A program made the translations under genes and the position numbers. The notes beneath the pieces are model-generated. The model ran no database searches. It saw only the letters and a program-made list of their open reading frames with translations, and was not told the DNA's origin. Positions 17,996-25,785 of a DNA stretch of 32,949 nucleotides are shown piece by piece (position 1 is the stretch's first letter; each line of letters starts with the position of its first letter). The DNA lies in the NCBI GenBank assembly GCA_002297965.1, contig DBLF01000002.1:32750-65698 (forward strand), given 5' to 3'. The DNA is from Candidatus Segatella papionis. GTDB lineage: Bacteria > Bacteroidota > Bacteroidia > Bacteroidales > Bacteroidaceae.

Positions 17996-20017
17996 ATGAA
18001 GAAATCAATCATCAAGACCATCGTGCTCTCAGCACTCTTGACTTTACCTTTCTTAGCACAAGCCCAGACCTTTACAGGCATCGAGGCGGAAAAGAAAGCA
18101 CAGAACACCCCAGAAGGATGGAATGCCGTAACTCTGCCCAATATCCCAGAGATTACAAGTACCAATACATTCAACATCAAGGACTATGGGGCTTCCACAT
18201 CAGCTGCCGACAATACCAAAGCTATCCAAAAGGCACTGGATGCTGTTCCGTCTACAGGCGGAATGGTCGTGATTCCAGCCGGTACCTGGATATTTGGTAG
18301 CACCGACCAGATGACTAGCAAGACGGAAGTTTTGAGCATCAAGTCGAAGACCGTACTGCACCTCTGCGCTGGTGCTACACTGAAACTGGTGGAATATGGC
18401 AAGGCACCCAACAACAAGACCCTATTCATCGGTTGTAAGGGAAGAAACCAAAGCGACATCGTCATCGAAGGTGAGGGCGAGACATCCATCATAGATGGAC
18501 AAGGCACAAGATGGTGGAAAGCCCGCGACAACAAGGAGACTTTCAATCCAGGAGCCATGATTCGCTTCGAAAAGGGCTCTCGCTTCTTGCTCCGTAACTT
18601 CAAGATTCAGAACACTCCTGGCGTGAACATCACACTGAGCAACAGCGATGGTGCCAACAACTTTACGGTTCACGATGTGACCATCTACAACCCTGCTTCC
18701 GACACGAAGACAGAACAGCCTTCACACAATACCGATGGTATCTCCACATGGGGTAAGTACATCAACATCTTCAACTGTAACATCAGTACGGGTGATGACA
18801 ACGTGGTATGCGACTCGGAATCACAGTATGTACACATCTGGAATTGTGACTTTGGCACAGGCCATGGTGCATCCATAGGTAGCTATACTAGCAATATCAA
18901 GCATGTTTGGTTTGACAATATCAGAATGACCGGTACAGGAGCTGGTGTTCGTCTGAAGACGGGCATCAATAGCGATGGCTCTCTCCGTGGCGGTGGCGAG
19001 GAAGACTTACGCTTCACCAACTTCACGATGACCAAAGTCAACGCTCCATTCTCCATGGACTGCTACTATGACAAAAATTACAACGCTGACCCAGCTGTAG
19101 ACAAAGCGAACCAAAGAAAGAAGGATGACACGACACCTTCATACGATGGCATTCTCTTGCAGAACATCAAGACCACCGACGTAGCTACAGGTAATGCCAT
19201 CTTCCTCATCGGACGTCCAGAAAGCCCAATCAAGAATATCACACTCGACAATGTGCAGATTCAAGCACAAAAAGGCATCGACATCCGATTCGTAGACAAT
19301 CTTGTCTTCAAAAACAACTCTAAGATTTCTTGTACAAGCGGCAAACTTTGGGTTCGCCAATATGACTCAACTGTAGACGACCAATGCAATGCAACAGGAA
19401 TCGTCACTCCACCAACTCCTGCCGAGGGTGATGAGGTAACCTACACGCTAGATGCAAAGTCGTATAAAGACAGCAGTACTGACAAGGCTACTTGGAACTT
19501 CAGCAACGGCTGTTCAATCAGCAACACAGCCAGCAAGTCTTACGCAAGCACAAAGAACAACACCATCAAGTATAGCAAGGGAACTGAGTTCACCATCAAC
19601 TTGCCAGAGGGTGTAACCATCACGTCAGCTACCTTTGCAGGATACACAAACGAAGATAACAAAACTTGTTACCTCGGCGAACTAGATGGCGTGGCATTAG
19701 GAAGCGAGCAATACGTGTTTCCTAGCCGCACAACCGACTATAGTACCAAAACTAGCTTTACCATCAACCTAGACACCCCAGCAACCGGCACTATGACTTT
19801 CAAGCCACAGAACGCACAAGCAGCATGGGTAATCACCTTAAAGGGAACAAAGACTAGCACAGGCATCAACAACATCACGACGACCAACAAGATGGCTAAC
19901 AAGAACCTCTATGATCTTAGCGGTCGTCTCGTCAAGGTTAATGCCACAGCCCATGACATGAAGAGTCTAAGCAAAGGCGTTTACATCTATAACAACAAAA
20001 AATTTATCGCAGAATAA
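17996..20017 (+). CDS. GH28 polygalacturonase with C-terminal accessory domain and sorting-like tail
   Basis: 673 residues with a signal peptide ending near AQAQ. The GH28 beta-helix (about 55-465) keeps the catalytic set: NTDGIS (245-250), GDD (266-268), GHG (289-291) and RLK (319-321). The last residue of the first motif is Ser250 where many members have Asp. Residues about 475-620 form a beta-rich module with no recognised family (starts VTYTLDAKSYKDSS), possibly carbohydrate-binding. The last ~45 residues (LYDLSGRLVK...LSKGVYIYNNKK) strongly resemble a type A T9SS sorting domain, so secretion to the surface or medium is likely. It has its own promoter carrying the locus operator and ends at a bidirectional terminator. 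Expected role: cutting polygalacturonan outside the cell. Confidence 0.9.
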   Translation: MKKSIIKTIVLSALLTLPFLAQAQTFTGIEAEKKAQNTPEGWNAVTLPNIPEITSTNTFNIKDYGASTSAADNTKAIQKALDAVPSTGGMVVIPAGTWIFGSTDQMTSKTEVLSIKSKTVLHLCAGATLKLVEYGKAPNNKTLFIGCKGRNQSDIVIEGEGETSIIDGQGTRWWKARDNKETFNPGAMIRFEKGSRFLLRNFKIQNTPGVNITLSNSDGANNFTVHDVTIYNPASDTKTEQPSHNTDGISTWGKYINIFNCNISTGDDNVVCDSESQYVHIWNCDFGTGHGASIGSYTSNIKHVWFDNIRMTGTGAGVRLKTGINSDGSLRGGGEEDLRFTNFTMTKVNAPFSMDCYYDKNYNADPAVDKANQRKKDDTTPSYDGILLQNIKTTDVATGNAIFLIGRPESPIKNITLDNVQIQAQKGIDIRFVDNLVFKNNSKISCTSGKLWVRQYDSTVDDQCNATGIVTPPTPAEGDEVTYTLDAKSYKDSSTDKATWNFSNGCSISNTASKSYASTKNNTIKYSKGTEFTINLPEGVTITSATFAGYTNEDNKTCYLGELDGVALGSEQYVFPSRTTDYSTKTSFTINLDTPATGTMTFKPQNAQAAWVITLKGTKTSTGINNITTTNKMANKNLYDLSGRLVKVNATAHDMKSLSKGVYIYNNKKFIAE

Positions 20018-20050
20018 AGGAACAAAAAGTTTATCGCAGAATAAAGAAAC
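20003..20050 (+). repeat. 27-bp-period duplication over the GH28 stop codon
   Basis: 20003-20023 and 20030-20050 match at 20 of 21 bases and are spaced by 27 bp, in frame. The last codons (KKFIAE, then TAA) therefore recur just after the stop codon. Confidence 0.9.
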
Positions 20051-20087
20051 TCCCCGCAGCTTCACAGCTACGGGGAGTTAACTTTTT
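20048..20087. terminator. Bidirectional terminator between convergent GH28 and GH57 genes
   Basis: aactccccg (20048-20056) pairs with cggggagtt (20071-20079), with an inner 4-bp agct stem and a tcac loop. T-runs follow on the + side (20083-20087) and A/T-rich sequence on the other side. Confidence 0.88.
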
Positions 20088-20105
20088 ATGAGTATCTAAA
20101 ATGAA

Positions 20106-21530
20106 TTATTCGGATTTCTTATCCTCTTCTTTCTTAACAGAAGCCTTCTTTGCTGCTGGCTTCTTGACAGGAGCTTTCTTGGTTGCAGTTGCCTTGGCTG
20201 GCTTATTATCACCACGAAGTTTCTCTACCTCCTTCTCTATCTTGTCCAACTTTGCCTGGAGACGGATAATCTCCTTATCCTTCATCTCTATCTCCTCATC
20301 CTGATTGGTTATCGTTGTGAGAAGACTCTCAAGCTGCTCATTGTCCACATCGGTAGGATAAAGGTCGTTCACACGATTGATAAAGTCACCAAGAATGTTC
20401 ATATAGTTGGTGAAAGCATCAAAAGGACTAGAGTAAATTCCACGGTCAAGACCCACATTGCTAGGCTTAGTGGTCATGAAACGGAAGTTGTTGCTAGCCT
20501 GCAGATAATCCCAGTCTTGGTTGATGCGAGGATCGTTGGCGATGCGCACACGATCGGCCACACTATAAAGCTTGTTGAAAGCCTCACGCTGCATAGGATT
20601 ACCGAGCCAAGAGCTAACGTCACGCTCCTCATCTACCCAACTCAATGTGTCTGGCACATTAATCTCGCCTACGCTCTTGATTTTCTTGCAAATCTCTGTA
20701 GGTGTAGAGAAAGTAATGCCGCGCTCCTTGGCGCACTGAGGCCAAGCCTTGAAAAACTCCAGAATGTTGCTAGACAATGGCTGGGCAATTCCCAGGGCAG
20801 AAAGCTCCATGAAAATATTGATCACCTGCTCCTCCTCTGGGAAGGCGGCAATCTCGTTCATATAGTAGTCTGCAAAGAGAGGATAACCCTCCCAGTCGCT
20901 ATTGGCAAATCGCAAGGAAACATCATCGCTCAAGCGAATGTCACGAAGCAAGAGCTTGAGCTTTGGGTCCAAGGCACAATGATAAACATAGTGAGGCGAC
21001 TTCCAGCCCAGCACATGCTTTGCTCCCTCTGTAAGCATACCGACAAAGCCCATATTGGCTACCTCCTCGCCAATCTCATCGCTGTAGATGAGCGAAGAGT
21101 TGCGAAGCACGGTAGGCTTCTTGCCGAAATACTCCTCAATCTTTGTACACTGACGCTTCACCTCAGACTTGAAACTCTCCTCATTAATAAGAGAAGCAAG
21201 ACCATGAGAATAAGGCTCGGCAAGGAATTCCACACAACCCGTGTTGTTGAGTTCCTGCAACTTCTCCAACACCTGAGGAGCATGAAGCTCCAACTGCTCC
21301 ATTCCCACACCGGAGAGAGAGAAAGCTACCTTGAAAGCCTTGTCGCTCTTCTCTATCATTTCCTGAATGGCATTCAGAGCAGGCATATAGGAATGCTCGG
21401 CAATATAGCTGATGCTACGCTCATTCTCATAGTCATCGTAGTAATAATGATCGGTACCTATGTCGAAGAAGCGGTAACGTTTCAGATGGGTAATCTGATG
21501 TATCTCGAAATATAAACAAATTGTCTTCAT
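20106..21530 (-). CDS. GH57 alpha-amylase-type enzyme with coiled coil and Lys/Ala-rich tail
   Basis: 474 residues, no signal peptide, so cytoplasmic. GH57 features: the N-terminal strand with H11-Q12, a second conserved region EFLAEPYSHGL (101-111) and LTEGA with E168 as the probable nucleophile. The family acts on alpha-1,4 glucans (amylase or 4-alpha-glucanotransferase). After the catalytic part come a predicted coiled coil (400-442, heptads in EEIEMKDKEIIRLQAKL) and a tail (443-474) with 12 Lys in 32 residues, like histone H1-type tails. It is the last gene of the operon with the glycosyltransferase (76 bp upstream) and the debranching enzyme, a set known from Bacteroides, so glycogen metabolism is the likely role. 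Confidence 0.88.
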   Translation of the reverse strand: MKTICLYFEIHQITHLKRYRFFDIGTDHYYYDDYENERSISYIAEHSYMPALNAIQEMIEKSDKAFKVAFSLSGVGMEQLELHAPQVLEKLQELNNTGCVEFLAEPYSHGLASLINEESFKSEVKRQCTKIEEYFGKKPTVLRNSSLIYSDEIGEEVANMGFVGMLTEGAKHVLGWKSPHYVYHCALDPKLKLLLRDIRLSDDVSLRFANSDWEGYPLFADYYMNEIAAFPEEEQVINIFMELSALGIAQPLSSNILEFFKAWPQCAKERGITFSTPTEICKKIKSVGEINVPDTLSWVDEERDVSSWLGNPMQREAFNKLYSVADRVRIANDPRINQDWDYLQASNNFRFMTTKPSNVGLDRGIYSSPFDAFTNYMNILGDFINRVNDLYPTDVDNEQLESLLTTITNQDEEIEMKDKEIIRLQAKLDKIEKEVEKLRGDNKPAKATATKKAPVKKPAAKKASVKKEEDKKSE

Positions 21531-21532
21531 AA

Positions 21533-21569
21533 ATATTGAAAATTGAAATTTGAACTTTATGATTAGTAA
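21533..21569. repeat. 37-bp dispersed intergenic repeat, copy A
   Basis: Matches 26722-26758 at 31 of 37 positions; the last 25 positions differ only by transitions. It starts 2 bp upstream of the GH57 start codon. Confidence 0.75.
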
Positions 21570-21606
21570 TCGAAGAAAGAAACAATTCCTAACTTCTAAC
21601 TAAACT

Positions 21607-22875
21607 CTACTTCCATCCCAGGGTCTTCAGATAAAGATCTCTGATGCGAGCTCCCACTTTCTCCCAGGTAATCTGGTCAACTTCCCTCTTGCCTTCCACG
21701 GAGAGATAGTCGAAGAGGCTCTCGTTGTGGCAGATGCTATAGATGGCATCGGCCAACGCATGAATGTCCCAGTAATCTACCTTGATACAGTTGGTAAGAA
21801 TCTCGCCACATCCACTCTGCTTAGAGATGATGGTTGGCGTTCCACACTGCATCGCCTCCAAAGGAGAGATACCGAATGGCTCGCTCACAGAAGGCATTAC
21901 ATATACATCACTATCCTTCAGACACTCATATACTTGCTTGCCTCGCATAAAGCCAGGGAAGTGGAAACGGTCGGCGATTCCTCGCTCGGCGGCGAGATAA
22001 ATCATCTGATCCATCATATCGCCCGAACCTGCCATACAGAAACGCACGTTGCGGGTGCGGTGAAGAACCATATTGGCAGCCTCTACGAAATACTCTGGGC
22101 CTTTCTGCATAGTGATACGTCCTAGGAATGTGACCACCTTCTCCTTACCCTTATGGTCAGGACGCGGAATGTCTTGCCACTCCTGCTTCAGTGGATACAC
22201 GGCATTGTGCATGGCGAAGCACTTACGTGGATCTTGGTGATACTGGTTGATGACGGTCTGTCGGGTCAACTCGGATACACACATAATGCAATCGGCATTG
22301 TCCATTCCGTCCTTCTCTATAGCATACACGGTAGGGTTCACCTTACCACGACTACGGTCAAAGTCGGTAGCATGCACATGGATACACAGCGGTTTGCCGC
22401 TTATCTTCTTAGCGTGGATACCGGCAGGGAAAGTAAGCCAGTCGTGAGCATGGATAATGTCAAAGTCTTCGCTACGGGCTACAACGCCAGCGATGATGCT
22501 GTAGTTGTTGATCTCGTCGTGGAGGTTAGAAGGATAACCACCGGCAAAATCCATACAGCCGAGGTCGTTCACGTTCATATAATTAAAGTCGGCATAGATG
22601 TGGTCACGGTAGCGGAAATAGTCGTCAGGATTCATGATGTTGCCCACTCGTTGCTGCACATAGTCGCGATTGACGTCGCGCCAAGCGATAGGCACACTGT
22701 TCATAGCCACAATCTTGCAAGCACTTTGATCTTCATCACCGAAAGGATGAGGTAGGCACAAAGTAATATCGACATCACCCTGGGCGTGCAAGCCCTGGGA
22801 GATACCAAAGTTGGCAGTAGCCAAGCCACCAAATACGTGAGGAGGATACTCCCATCCAAACATTAAAACTTTCAT
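21607..22875 (-). CDS. GT4-type glycosyltransferase, glycogen synthase-like
   Basis: 422 residues, cytoplasmic. The GT-B fold signs are: an N-terminal glycine loop (FGGLA, G16-G17), HAHDW at 142-146, a donor-site loop GRITMQKG (252-259), and the EX7E motif E332-E340 in SEPFGISPLEAMQCGTP. Retaining GT4/GT5 enzymes of this type are annotated as glycogen (starch) synthases in Bacteroidota. It is 17 bp after the debranching enzyme and is followed by GH57, which supports alpha-glucan synthesis. Alternatives in GT4 (other sugar donors) cannot be excluded from sequence alone. Confidence 0.87.
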   Translation of the reverse strand: MKVLMFGWEYPPHVFGGLATANFGISQGLHAQGDVDITLCLPHPFGDEDQSACKIVAMNSVPIAWRDVNRDYVQQRVGNIMNPDDYFRYRDHIYADFNYMNVNDLGCMDFAGGYPSNLHDEINNYSIIAGVVARSEDFDIIHAHDWLTFPAGIHAKKISGKPLCIHVHATDFDRSRGKVNPTVYAIEKDGMDNADCIMCVSELTRQTVINQYHQDPRKCFAMHNAVYPLKQEWQDIPRPDHKGKEKVVTFLGRITMQKGPEYFVEAANMVLHRTRNVRFCMAGSGDMMDQMIYLAAERGIADRFHFPGFMRGKQVYECLKDSDVYVMPSVSEPFGISPLEAMQCGTPTIISKQSGCGEILTNCIKVDYWDIHALADAIYSICHNESLFDYLSVEGKREVDQITWEKVGARIRDLYLKTLGWK

Positions 22876-22892
22876 ATAGCAGTCCTCCTTTA

Positions 22893-24836
22893 TTAATATT
22901 GATACTTTTCAAGTAATTCGAGCGCACGGAGAATCTCTGCCACATTCATGGCAAAAGATATGGCACCACGACCCGTGAACGGTGGGTTGCCATCGAAGAG
23001 CTCGCTGATGGTACCGAGACAATGATAGGACATTTCGTCCTCGTAGCCCACCATCTGACGCTCAATGAAGCTCAGGCGAGTGCGCTTGTAGAGTTTCAAA
23101 CTTGCCTCCATATAGAATCCACCGAGCCAAGGCCACGCCGTACCCTGATGGTAAGCATAGTCGCGCTGGGTCTGAGGACCCACGTAGATAGGATTGTAAC
23201 CACCACTCTTTGGAGAGAGCGAACGCAATCCCTTTGGAGTAAGAAGTTCACGTGTACAGATGTCGAGCACCTTCTTCTTTTGATCTTGCGACAATGGGGA
23301 ATAATCGAAAGCAACTGGGAAAATCATATTCGGGCGCACGCTCCAGTCCATCATGTTGCCATCCACATAATCATACAGATAGCCATACTCATTGAGGAAT
23401 GTATCGACGAACGATTTCTTGGTAATCTCAGCCTGGGCAAGAAGTCTCTGCTGAGCCTCATCATTGCCCTCGATGGAAGCCAAGGATGCACAGAAGCACA
23501 GAGCATTGTACCACAAGGCATTGAATTCCACAATATATCCCGTACGAGGCACCACTGGGCGACCATTGGCGGTAGAGTTCATCCACGTTACGGCCTTTTC
23601 CTTGCCATTGGTATAAAGAAGTCCGTTTTCCTTTAGCTCCAAGTTAGGATGCTTGTTTTCCTGTATGAAATGGATGATGTCCTTAATAAACTGTCCATAC
23701 TTCTTCAAGCACTCCTCCTTACTGGTCTCCTTGGCATACTGCTGCAACGCCCAAATGGCCCAAAGAGGAACGTCCGGCTGCTCGATTTCATAGATGTGGG
23801 CCGTGATAGGCTTACCTTCCATAAACTCATAATAGCCACGCATAGCTGTCTTCATCACCAACTCAAAATAATCGTTCTCCTCGATGGAGAGGGTGAGACC
23901 AGGAAGAGCGATGAATGTATCGCGGGCACGGCACTTAAACCATGGGTAGCCAGCCAAGATGTAACGGTCGTCGTTTTTTTCACGACGATGGAACTGATGG
24001 GCAGCATTTACCAAACAATGGAAGAAATTGTCACGTGGAGCTCGCTCGTTAACCTCCGTATCAAACAGCTTCTTCAAGCTGCTTGTCTTGATTTCGGAAG
24101 TAGCAGCAGCAAAGACAATGGTCTCGCCTTTTTTGATGTCCATCTCGAAATAGCCAGGCACATAGAGGTCTTCATTAGAAGCATAACCTCTCTCCTGCTC
24201 CTTAGGATATTCCACCCCACGATACCAATCTGGGCAGAACTTAAACTCGTTCTTCTTAGAGAACTGCATATAGAGGTCTGGATAACCCGCATACATACAA
24301 GTCTTGATTCCGTTATCCACGCCAAAGTAATCACGAGAGGCTGTAGCATTCTCGTGGGTAAACTGGCGAACACTTCGGAAAGCCAAGAATGGACGGAAAC
24401 GAAGGGTGGTGGCAGAATGCCCGTCAACCAACGTATAACGAATCAGAATTCGATTCTCATAATGCTGGAAAACCACCTCTTTTTTGAGGATAACGCCACC
24501 TACGCGGTAAAGTGTTGTAGGCACCTTATCACAATCAAACTCACGAATGTACTTATGGCCCAAAGGACTATAGTTGTTGCCCTGGTACTTGTGCAATCCT
24601 AGATTGAACTCAGCACCATGCTGAATCACTGTAACATCCAGCGAGCTCAGGAGCACATGATTCTCATCGTCCAGTTCTGGAACTGGCACAACAAGCAATC
24701 CGTGATACTTGCGGGTATTACAGTCCACTATCGTAGAGCACGAATATGCGCCCGAACGATTAGTCCTTAACAACTCTTTAGGCAATGACTCTTGTAAATT
24801 AGTCATCAGGGCCTTTTCGAATTTTAGATAACTCAT
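22893..24836 (-). CDS. Glycogen debranching enzyme, amylo-alpha-1,6-glucosidase (GH133-type)
   Basis: 647 residues, no signal peptide. The N-terminal domain begins with NRSGAYSCSTIVDCNTRKYH (residues 26-45), the mark of the debranching-enzyme N-terminal domain. The C-terminal (alpha/alpha)6 catalytic domain starts with AGYPWF (295-300) and RARDT (303-307), where many relatives have GRDT, and later has the GYNPIYVGPQ and HQGTAWPWLGGFY regions. It hydrolyses alpha-1,6 branch glucose in glycogen-like polymers. It is first in the three-gene operon on this strand; a consensus promoter lies 49-79 bp upstream of the start. Confidence 0.92.
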   Translation of the reverse strand: MSYLKFEKALMTNLQESLPKELLRTNRSGAYSCSTIVDCNTRKYHGLLVVPVPELDDENHVLLSSLDVTVIQHGAEFNLGLHKYQGNNYSPLGHKYIREFDCDKVPTTLYRVGGVILKKEVVFQHYENRILIRYTLVDGHSATTLRFRPFLAFRSVRQFTHENATASRDYFGVDNGIKTCMYAGYPDLYMQFSKKNEFKFCPDWYRGVEYPKEQERGYASNEDLYVPGYFEMDIKKGETIVFAAATSEIKTSSLKKLFDTEVNERAPRDNFFHCLVNAAHQFHRREKNDDRYILAGYPWFKCRARDTFIALPGLTLSIEENDYFELVMKTAMRGYYEFMEGKPITAHIYEIEQPDVPLWAIWALQQYAKETSKEECLKKYGQFIKDIIHFIQENKHPNLELKENGLLYTNGKEKAVTWMNSTANGRPVVPRTGYIVEFNALWYNALCFCASLASIEGNDEAQQRLLAQAEITKKSFVDTFLNEYGYLYDYVDGNMMDWSVRPNMIFPVAFDYSPLSQDQKKKVLDICTRELLTPKGLRSLSPKSGGYNPIYVGPQTQRDYAYHQGTAWPWLGGFYMEASLKLYKRTRLSFIERQMVGYEDEMSYHCLGTISELFDGNPPFTGRGAISFAMNVAEILRALELLEKYQY

Positions 24837-24884
24837 AGATCTATATTAAGGTTTTATATTTTTGTTGACTATTTTAATTGCATC

Positions 24885-24915
24885 CAAAGGTAACACTTTT
24901 TTGTGGGATAACAAA
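24885..24915 (-). promoter_or_regulatory. Promoter of the glycogen operon
   Basis: On the minus strand, TTTG (24915-24912), a 19-bp spacer and TACCTTTG (24892-24885) match the Bacteroidota consensus exactly. A short inverted repeat TTTGT-N6-ACAAA (24900-24915) overlaps the -33 element and could be an operator. Confidence 0.85.
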
Positions 24916-24984
24916 GGAAAAAGTGGTACATTTTCAAAAAAACTTACTTTTCTATGTTATAAAGCACATTTTAAGCCATTTTCG

Positions 24985-25016
24985 TTGAGCTTTCTCAGTT
25001 TTTTTGTGTACTTTTG
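24985..25016 (+). promoter_or_regulatory. Promoter of the Crp/Fnr-family gene
   Basis: TTG (24985-24987), a 21-bp spacer and TACTTTTG (25009-25016). The promoter overlaps a possible TTG start at 25014, which supports the ATG at 25059 as the real start. Confidence 0.8.
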
Positions 25017-25058
25017 CAGTCAAATAAAAGAAACAGATACACAATAAAGACAAAGGTA

Positions 25059-25763
25059 ATGGCTGCAAAGAAAGATAGCAACAAGGCAAAAGTGGCTCGC
25101 GAGATTGCGAATTTATGGGGTGGCATCGAAGACGAACAGTTTGAGATGCTAAAAGAACACCTCGAAATCACCAAGTTCAAAAAAGGGGAAATAATCTACA
25201 AGAACGAGGGAACTCCCACCGATACGATGTGCTTGCTTACGGGCAAAGTGAAGATTTTCAAGGAAGGGATAAATGGCAAAAGCCAAATCATTCGTGTCAT
25301 CAAACCCCATGAGTTCTTTGGGTTCCGCGCTTACTTTGCTGACGAAATCTACAAGACAGCAGCCATGGCCTTAGATACTTGCACCGTAGCTCATTTCCCT
25401 ATGCCTGTACTGATGAAAATGCTTCAGAAAAGCTATAACATTGGCTACTATTTCATCAAATACCTGAGTGTGGAAATCGGAAAATCGGACGACCGAACAG
25501 TCAATCTTACCCAAAAACACATACGTGGACGCTTGGCTGAGGCTCTTCTGTTTCTGAAAGACTCATACGGATTGGCAAAAGATGGAATCACCCTAGATTG
25601 CAGTCTGAGTCGTGAAGATCTAGCTAACATTGCCAATATGACAACGAGCAACTGCATTCGAACTCTATCCGCATTTTCCGCAGAAGGACTTATCAGCACT
25701 AATGTAAGAAAAATAAAGATTATCCAAGAAGAAGAACTCAAGAAAATAGCTGAGCAAGGTTAA
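25059..25763 (+). CDS. Crp/Fnr-family transcriptional regulator
   Basis: 234 residues from ATG 25059, preceded by aaagg. Longer starts would lie inside the promoter. Residues about 20-140 form the cyclic-nucleotide-binding-like beta-roll (GTPTDTMCLLTGKVKIFKEG). In the phosphate-binding position the sequence reads FFGFRAYFADEIYKTAAMA, without the GE...RS/TA pattern needed to bind cAMP, so another ligand or none is likely. There is no Fnr-type Cys cluster at the N-terminus. Residues 183-211 are the winged helix-turn-helix (LSREDLANIANMTTSNCIRT). It diverges from the glycogen operon and may regulate it (inference). Confidence 0.9.
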   Translation: MAAKKDSNKAKVAREIANLWGGIEDEQFEMLKEHLEITKFKKGEIIYKNEGTPTDTMCLLTGKVKIFKEGINGKSQIIRVIKPHEFFGFRAYFADEIYKTAAMALDTCTVAHFPMPVLMKMLQKSYNIGYYFIKYLSVEIGKSDDRTVNLTQKHIRGRLAEALLFLKDSYGLAKDGITLDCSLSREDLANIANMTTSNCIRTLSAFSAEGLISTNVRKIKIIQEEELKKIAEQG

Positions 25764-25782
25764 CGCCTTACTCAGCTATTTT
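25743..25782. terminator. Bidirectional terminator overlapping the regulator's stop codon
   Basis: A 17-bp stem with one mismatch (25743-25759 with 25766-25782), loop ttaacg containing the TAA stop, flanked by A on one side and T on the other. It separates the convergent regulator and lipid-kinase-like genes. Confidence 0.88.
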
Positions 25783-25785
25783 CTA

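Noticed and set aside
20517..21515. 332-codon + frame opposite GH57 and 334-codon + frame opposite miaA (26732-27736)
   Set aside because: Both lie antisense to well-identified genes and show no recognisable domain.
25014..25058. TTG start for the Crp/Fnr-family gene
   Set aside because: The TTG is part of the TACTTTTG promoter element; ATG 25059 has a ribosome-site-like aaagg.
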